A stretch of 64,000 bases of DNA, taken from Kiloniellaceae bacterium. GTDB lineage: Bacteria; Pseudomonadota; Alphaproteobacteria; Kiloniellales; J153. Of this stretch, positions 59,103 to 64,000 are shown piece after piece; the stretch's first letter is position 1; each line of letters begins with the position of its first letter. Position numbers and translations under genes: made by a program. Location of the stretch: the NCBI GenBank assembly GCA_021776135.1, contig JAJFGL010000056.1, positions 62,001 to 126,000 of the forward strand. Reading direction: 5' to 3'. A model generated the notes under the pieces. It saw nothing but the letters and a program-made list of their open reading frames with translations. It was not told where the DNA came from and ran no database searches.

Positions 59103-61505
59103 TCAAGAGTCCGGCGCATTGGACAGGGCTTTCCTGGCTGCATCCGTGAAGGGTAAATCGACTCCTTCCGGCAAGGCTTTTTCCAGATGCTCGCGGGCCA
59201 GTGCGGTTTGCTTCGCCGCCAGTAAGGCCATTCCCATGTGATAGTTTATCTCGGGGCTTTGCGGCGCCAGATCGATGGCTCGTTTGAGAAAGGCTATGGC
59301 CTGGGGCGCCTCCCCGGCCCGATAGTGCAGCCATCCAATCGTGTCCAGGAACTGCGGGTTGTCCGATGTTTGGAGCGGTTCGACCAAGCTAAGGGCCTGG
59401 CGCAAGGCCGCCGGATCCTCATTGACGTGATCCGCGATCAACACCGCCAGGTTATTTATGGCGACCACGGAACCGGGGGCGATTGCCAGAAAAGCACGAT
59501 ACGTGGCGATCGCGCCGTCGAGCTTTCCTAGGCGTTGCTGGTTAAGCGCAAGCATGACAGATAGATTCTCGTTCGCCGGAATCGCCTTAACGCCGCGCCG
59601 CAGGGCTGCGATGGCTTCGTCATCGCGGTCTTGACGGAAATAAACTTGGGCGAGCCTAAGATAACCGGCACTACTCTCTGGATTGGAATTGGAAACTTCC
59701 TCGTAGGCCTCCAGTGCGGAGCTAAAATCCTTCAACTGCAAATTTACGTCCCCCAGCCATAACCAGGCGTCGCCGTCATCCGGATGATCCGCAAGATATT
59801 CCCCGAGAGCCTTTACGGCGCCGCCGTAACGTTCGAGACGCACGAGCGCCTTCACCAAACCGGAGAGGAATGAGCCGGTATCCGGATCGATCTCCCGCGC
59901 TTTTTCGAAGGCTCCGGCGGCATCCCCTAACCGCCCTTCGGCGAACGCCACCTTGCCCACGAGCGCCCAGTAAGCCGCCTCGCCGCGCGAAGCCGTCTTG
60001 ACCTTCCCGGCTATGCGCATCGCCTCCGCGTAGCGCTGCAACTCGATAAGCAACTCGGCCTTCGTCGTCAGCCAGGGAACAGTTAAAGAAGAAGAACCGA
60101 TGGACTCGTCCAGATAACGCAACGCGATTTCCAAATCGCCTTGGCGCGCTAAGAGCTGCGATAGCTGCAATTTACTCGCAAAAGCATCCGGCCGCAGATC
60201 GACCAAGCGCTGCAGGCTGTTAATCGCGAGTTCGACGCCGCCTTCCCGCAAGTAGGCTTGGCTAAGAAGCAACAGCGCGGCGACCGAGTTGGGATCGCCG
60301 CGTAGCATGGTTCGCAGGTCGGCGACCGCGGCCTGGAAATTACCTTCGTCTAATGAAACCTGGGCGCGCAGAAAAAGCGCGGCCGGGTTTCGCGGCTCCA
60401 AACCGATCACTTCCTCGATCAACATATGGGCGGTGGCGCGGTCTTCGGCCAATAAATTGAGCCGGGCCAGGGAGACCTTCGCTCTTATGGCCTGAGGGCC
60501 GGTCACGCCACGCTCGCCGATGTCCTGGAGAACGCCCATGGCCGCGTCGCGTCTGTCGTGGCGGTTATAGAGCTCCGCCAAGCCGAAACGAAGCGCGACA
60601 CTCTCGGGCGCGGCCTCGATAAAGGCCGTAAGCTCGTCTTCGGCGGCGATCAAAAACTTCTTCTGATTCTCGATAAAATCAACGAGCAAGAGCTTAATGC
60701 CATCATCGCCGGGATTGGCGGCGACCGCTTCGCGCAGCACCGCTTCCGCGTCGTCCAAACGGCCCCAGGACACGTAAAGTTTGGCCAAACTGGTCCGGTA
60801 GGGAACGTTATCGGGGAATGCATCGACCAGAATCCGCATGTCACGCTCAGCCGCGTCACGCTCCTGGCGATCGAGGTGCAAGGCAACTTTCAGCAGACGC
60901 AAGGAAGGCTCCGCCGGGTTCAGTTCCAAGCCTCTTTCCAGCACCGCGATGGCCTCGCCGTTCTGATCCTGGGACCGATGATAGGCGGCCAGAACCGCGC
61001 TCGCCGAGGCAGAGGCCGGGTCGAGGCCGAGCGCCCGAACCGCTTCCACCCGCGCCTCGCCGTATTTCTCCTGGCGCAGATAAACGGCGCCGCGCAAGGC
61101 GATAGCCTCCGCGTTTTCCGCCGCCGCTATGACGACTTCGGCCCTGGCCAGGGCTTCGTCGTAATCGCCGGCCAAAACGTACATGCGGCCCAGGCGAATG
61201 TTCGCACCCAGGTGCGCGGGGGCGTGTTCAACCGACTTCAAATAAGAGGAAAAGGCCTTGGGCCAGAGCTTCTTCGCTTCATAGATACGCGCGATGTAGA
61301 AGTAAGCCTCGGCATTCTTGGGGTTAATCTGCGCAACATTCCGAAACTCGACCAAAGCGCGTTCACGATCGCCGACCGCGAAGTAATCAATCCCGCGTTG
61401 GAAATGCCCGCTCTCGCGCTCCTCGGCGCTTTCGCAAGCGGCGAGGGGAAGGGCGAGGACAATCGCCAGTAATACCCAGTGAATACGTCGTGAGAACACG
61501 GTCAT
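59103..61505 (-). CDS. PEP-CTERM/exosortase-associated TPR-repeat lipoprotein (PrsT-like)
   Basis: The 800-residue protein opens with a lipoprotein signal (VLLAIVLALPLAACES, lipobox Cys near residue 24). More than 20 TPR units fill the rest, with recurring phrases such as AEAYFYIARIYE, LRFGLAELYNRH and INYHMGMALLAAK. The size and layout match the PEP-CTERM system TPR lipoproteins found in exosortase loci. It would act in the periplasm as a scaffold for polysaccharide export or exosortase substrates. The start at the ATG at 61505 puts the signal peptide at the N-terminus. Confidence 0.85.
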   Translation of the reverse strand: MTVFSRRIHWVLLAIVLALPLAACESAEERESGHFQRGIDYFAVGDRERALVEFRNVAQINPKNAEAYFYIARIYEAKKLWPKAFSSYLKSVEHAPAHLGANIRLGRMYVLAGDYDEALARAEVVIAAAENAEAIALRGAVYLRQEKYGEARVEAVRALGLDPASASASAVLAAYHRSQDQNGEAIAVLERGLELNPAEPSLRLLKVALHLDRQERDAAERDMRILVDAFPDNVPYRTSLAKLYVSWGRLDDAEAVLREAVAANPGDDGIKLLLVDFIENQKKFLIAAEDELTAFIEAAPESVALRFGLAELYNRHDRRDAAMGVLQDIGERGVTGPQAIRAKVSLARLNLLAEDRATAHMLIEEVIGLEPRNPAALFLRAQVSLDEGNFQAAVADLRTMLRGDPNSVAALLLLSQAYLREGGVELAINSLQRLVDLRPDAFASKLQLSQLLARQGDLEIALRYLDESIGSSSLTVPWLTTKAELLIELQRYAEAMRIAGKVKTASRGEAAYWALVGKVAFAEGRLGDAAGAFEKAREIDPDTGSFLSGLVKALVRLERYGGAVKALGEYLADHPDDGDAWLWLGDVNLQLKDFSSALEAYEEVSNSNPESSAGYLRLAQVYFRQDRDDEAIAALRRGVKAIPANENLSVMLALNQQRLGKLDGAIATYRAFLAIAPGSVVAINNLAVLIADHVNEDPAALRQALSLVEPLQTSDNPQFLDTIGWLHYRAGEAPQAIAFLKRAIDLAPQSPEINYHMGMALLAAKQTALAREHLEKALPEGVDLPFTDAARKALSNAPDS

Positions 61506-62043
61506 ATCTCTTCGAATCTTCGCTTCCTGCAAAGACAATACTAGGCGAGTCGTTAAATATCGGCCCACCACTTGACCGTGCCCAGGACAGCTGCCCGGCT
61601 AGGCCGTTGCCCACCTGCGCCACACCGCCGTATCTGCTTAACCCCTTTGTGGCTTAAGCTCCATGCGGCGTCAAACCGCCGCGCCCGGCGGGACCAGACT
61701 GGGCTCGTTATAAACCCTTAGACCGTACCGCTGGCGAACGCGCGCGCCTGGTCAAACCTTGCACCGCCGTTTCCGTCCTATCTGGTAAGCACTTCTAAGT
61801 TCGCTATAAAATCAGATAACCCAAACACTAACAATAAAATAACCATGGCCCACGGATTAAATCAATATCCACATTTACATCCGATGGTTTTCTAAACTTC
61901 TTGAATGGCCAAAAACTTCACGATTCCAAGCAATTACCCCAAGCCCCCCCTTGGTTTGAATCTACGCCGGCGCATTTATTAGTGCGAAAAACCTCGGCTC
62001 ATGCTTTCGTCCAGGATACGGTCGGCCGCGGTCGCGGCGGGCT
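61506..62043. other. 538-base gap without a recognised gene
   Basis: The left part is GC-rich and could contain the TPR-gene promoter. From 61790 to 61870 it is AT-rich. A short open frame at 61901-62104 overlaps the end of the glycosyltransferase gene and lacks a ribosome site, so I do not call it. No RNA gene or repeat is seen. Confidence 0.4.
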
Positions 62044-63021
62044 TTATTTATCGGGCCGCCACTCACTGGCGAACAGCGAGGTGCGGATGAAAGCATGGGC
62101 GTGAAAACGCAACACCCGCAGCCTTAACAGCCGATCCGGGAACTTGCCTCGTCCGCGCACGGCCGCCACCAGGTCGGATGCCGCCCAGGCCAGGCTTCGC
62201 GGCACCAAGTCGGCCGTGTAAATGAGGTTTGCGAGCCAAGCCGTCCCCCGGCCCCGCCACTTCCAAAGAAATCGAAGCGCGGCGCGGCGTTTTATCTCAT
62301 AAACCCACGCGGCGACTTCCGGTTTGCGCGAACTGGCGGAATGGTGATGAACGACCGTGGCCCCCGGGAAAAATACGGTCTTCAAGCCCTGCCGGCCAAG
62401 CCGGAAACACAGGTCTTCTTCCTCGCCATACATGAAGTATCCAGAGTCGAAAATCTCGTCGCCCTCGATAACCGAACGGCGTACGAACATGAAACCGCCC
62501 ATCACGCAATCAACATCGCGGGTGCGATCGAACTCCCTGTAGCCGTAACGATCCCAGTTCAAAATATACGATCGCCGGAAGACCTGAGAAATATACAGAG
62601 AGGTCAGAAGGATGCCGCGAAGACTCTTGAAACGAAAACTGCTGCTCTGCGTGGAACCGTCGGGATACTCTACCCGGCAGCCTAAAACGGCCACTTTGGG
62701 ATTCTGGTCCAGGTGTTGCGCGCAGCGTGCGATAGCATTGTCCGTTACAAAGGCGTCGCTATTGATCATGACAAAATAGTCGCCCACCGAAACCTCGAAC
62801 GCCTGGTTTACGGCTTTCGAGAAACCAAGGTTCGCGGCGTTTTGGATTAGCTTTACACGCGGGAATTCCGCCGCGACCATCTCGGCGCTGCCGTCGCTTG
62901 AATGGTTATCCACGACGACAGCCTCAACGGACTCCAGCTCCATATCGGATTTCAAGCTGGTCAAACACTGCCGCAGCAACTCTCGCGTATTCCAGTTTAC
63001 GATGGCGATCGAAACGCGCAT
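62044..63021 (-). CDS. Glycosyltransferase family 2 (rhamnosyltransferase-like)
   Basis: The 325-residue GT-A enzyme starts VSIAIVNWNTRELLRQCL. It has VVVDNHSSDGSAEMV near 40, the metal motif in MINSDAFV near 95, and GGFMFVRRSVI and YGEEEDLCFRLG near 190-215. The C-terminal part has an amphipathic helix (RRAALRFLWKWRGRG) typical of membrane-associated transferases such as WbbL. It would add a deoxyhexose to a lipid-linked polysaccharide. An upstream extension of 39 codons is possible but does not look like the family. Confidence 0.85.
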   Translation of the reverse strand: MRVSIAIVNWNTRELLRQCLTSLKSDMELESVEAVVVDNHSSDGSAEMVAAEFPRVKLIQNAANLGFSKAVNQAFEVSVGDYFVMINSDAFVTDNAIARCAQHLDQNPKVAVLGCRVEYPDGSTQSSSFRFKSLRGILLTSLYISQVFRRSYILNWDRYGYREFDRTRDVDCVMGGFMFVRRSVIEGDEIFDSGYFMYGEEEDLCFRLGRQGLKTVFFPGATVVHHHSASSRKPEVAAWVYEIKRRAALRFLWKWRGRGTAWLANLIYTADLVPRSLAWAASDLVAAVRGRGKFPDRLLRLRVLRFHAHAFIRTSLFASEWRPDK

Positions 63022-63052
63022 ACACTCATTCTCCACGAAACGCCGTTGGATA

Positions 63053-63985
63053 TCAGTTGGATCCCGAGGATCTGTTCCAGGATGCGGCCTGAACCTCCGG
63101 CTGCGCGCTGGTGACCAGACGCAGCATCCGGCCGGCACGGTAAAAGCGTATGCGAACCAGCGCCGCCATGGCCAGCAATCGGGCGCGAAACCCCGATATC
63201 CGAGTGGATTTCAAGATCTGGACCACATGAATGAGCGGCGAGAGCGCGACGGCCCCGGCGAGCCCTACCCAGGCGCCCCTGTTTCGCCCGGCGTCCCGCC
63301 AATCGCGAAAATCGTGCCGTACATGACGGTCCCATTTCTCGAACAAACCTTCGAAGCCGCTTCGCGCCGGGTGATAAACAATCATCTCCGGAACGTAAAC
63401 GATATCGTATCCAGCCGACCGCGCCCGCCGGCCCCATTCCCGGTCTTCCGCCACGTCTATTCCGGCGAAGGGCCCTATGGCATCGAAATCGCGCCGCCGT
63501 ACCGCGAGGTTGCCGGTCCCTGAAAATCCGCGCTTTTCTATGTATTCCCGCTGCCGGTAAGCAAAGACGCTCTCATACGCCTCCAACATGGTGAGACGCC
63601 CCCGATCCTCAATCGCGATTTTCACATCGCCGCCCAGAATCAGCCTTTCCCGGGCCGATACGAAACGCCCGGCAATAGCCGCGAGCCAAGCATCCCCGGC
63701 CGTACAATCCGCATCGATAAAGGCTAGAATCTCACCGCGCGACCCGGTCACACCCCGGTTACGCGCCGGTCCCGGACCGCTCAAGGATTCGCACTCTAGC
63801 CGAACGCCAGCGAAGCTGTCCGTGATATCGCTTGGGAGGAGAATAGAGCCATTATCGACAACCACGACTTCGAAGAGCTCGCGCGGACAGCTTTGCGCCA
63901 AAAGCGACTGCAAGCAGCGGCGTAGGGGCTCTTGCTGATTGAGGTGCGGGATAATAACGCTAATAAGAGGCGGCTTGTCTGCCAT
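63053..63985 (-). CDS. Glycosyltransferase family 2
   Basis: The 310 residues open ISVIIPHLNQQEPLRRCLQ and have VVVDNGS, FIDADCTAGDAW near residue 92 (DxD) and FSGTGNLAVRR and EDREWGRRARSAGYD further on. The C-terminal 80 residues include a hydrophobic helix (GLAGAVALSPLIHVVQIL) that could touch the membrane. It lies 31 bases upstream of the other GT2 gene in the same direction and continues the polysaccharide locus, which probably extends past the window. Confidence 0.85.
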   Translation of the reverse strand: MADKPPLISVIIPHLNQQEPLRRCLQSLLAQSCPRELFEVVVVDNGSILLPSDITDSFAGVRLECESLSGPGPARNRGVTGSRGEILAFIDADCTAGDAWLAAIAGRFVSARERLILGGDVKIAIEDRGRLTMLEAYESVFAYRQREYIEKRGFSGTGNLAVRRRDFDAIGPFAGIDVAEDREWGRRARSAGYDIVYVPEMIVYHPARSGFEGLFEKWDRHVRHDFRDWRDAGRNRGAWVGLAGAVALSPLIHVVQILKSTRISGFRARLLAMAALVRIRFYRAGRMLRLVTSAQPEVQAASWNRSSGSN

Positions 63986-64000
63986 CGGTGTCCGTCGATC

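Overview
The window looks like the chromosome of a GC-rich alphaproteobacterium, perhaps Rhodospirillales-like. This rests on base composition, GC-rich codon use, PEP-CTERM/exosortase-type surface proteins and the type of catabolic genes. No rRNA is present to fix the taxonomy.

Left end (1-4417): the tail of a LysR regulator, then a small AT-richer defence-like island. It holds an E2-E1 ubiquitin-like conjugation protein, a JAB deconjugase and a tiny proline-rich ORF on the minus strand, and divergently an XRE-ImmA/IrrE regulator-protease with a PIN-domain protein. From 4694 to 8646 lie ordinary metabolic and transport genes: an ArgE-type M20 deacylase, an AbrB-type membrane protein, an EamA exporter and an SDR dehydrogenase.

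Centre (8757-40887): a 32.1-kb integrative and mobilizable element sits inside the anticodon loop of the host tRNA-Leu(UAA) gene. The 5' half of that tRNA is at 8728-8762 and the 3' half at 40883-40934. The 11-bp direct repeat GGACTTAAAAT marks both junctions, and similar triple arm-type repeats lie just inside both ends. Neither junction rebuilds the tRNA. Just behind its integrase the element carries a complete second tRNA-Leu(UAA) gene, interrupted by a 245-nt group I intron. The intron lies between U34 and A35, so it splits the same 11-bp core that the integrase recognises. The proposed logic is a mobile element that breaks an essential tRNA gene, supplies a replacement, and shields the replacement from its own integrase with a self-splicing intron. 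This is the main finding.

The element cargo, left to right: an RHH protein with three DNA methyltransferases, a PD-(D/E)XK nuclease and a PrrC/RloC-like zinc-hook ATPase with a candidate anticodon-nuclease triad; a PLD-nuclease two-gene operon; ArdC antirestriction; a serine resolvase with paired palindromes; many small unknown genes; a mobilization module of DnaJ membrane protein, coupling protein without visible membrane anchor, lipoprotein, RSF1010-like oriT and MobQ-type relaxase. No VirB/T4SS genes are present, so transfer would need a helper.

Right of the element (41052-50581): a catabolic cluster under an RpiR/SIS regulator, with Rieske oxygenase, two enolase-superfamily enzymes, a class III aminotransferase, an MDR oxidoreductase, a dimethylglycine/sarcosine dehydrogenase-like flavoprotein and a carboxymuconolactone decarboxylase-like protein. 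It is best explained as breakdown of an N-methylated (betaine-like) compound. From 50819 to the end are surface-polysaccharide and exosortase-related genes: a type I phosphomannose isomerase, a PEP-CTERM protein, three paralogous sugar C-methyltransferase-like proteins, an epimerase, RfbF, a PEP-CTERM-type TPR lipoprotein and two GT2 glycosyltransferases.
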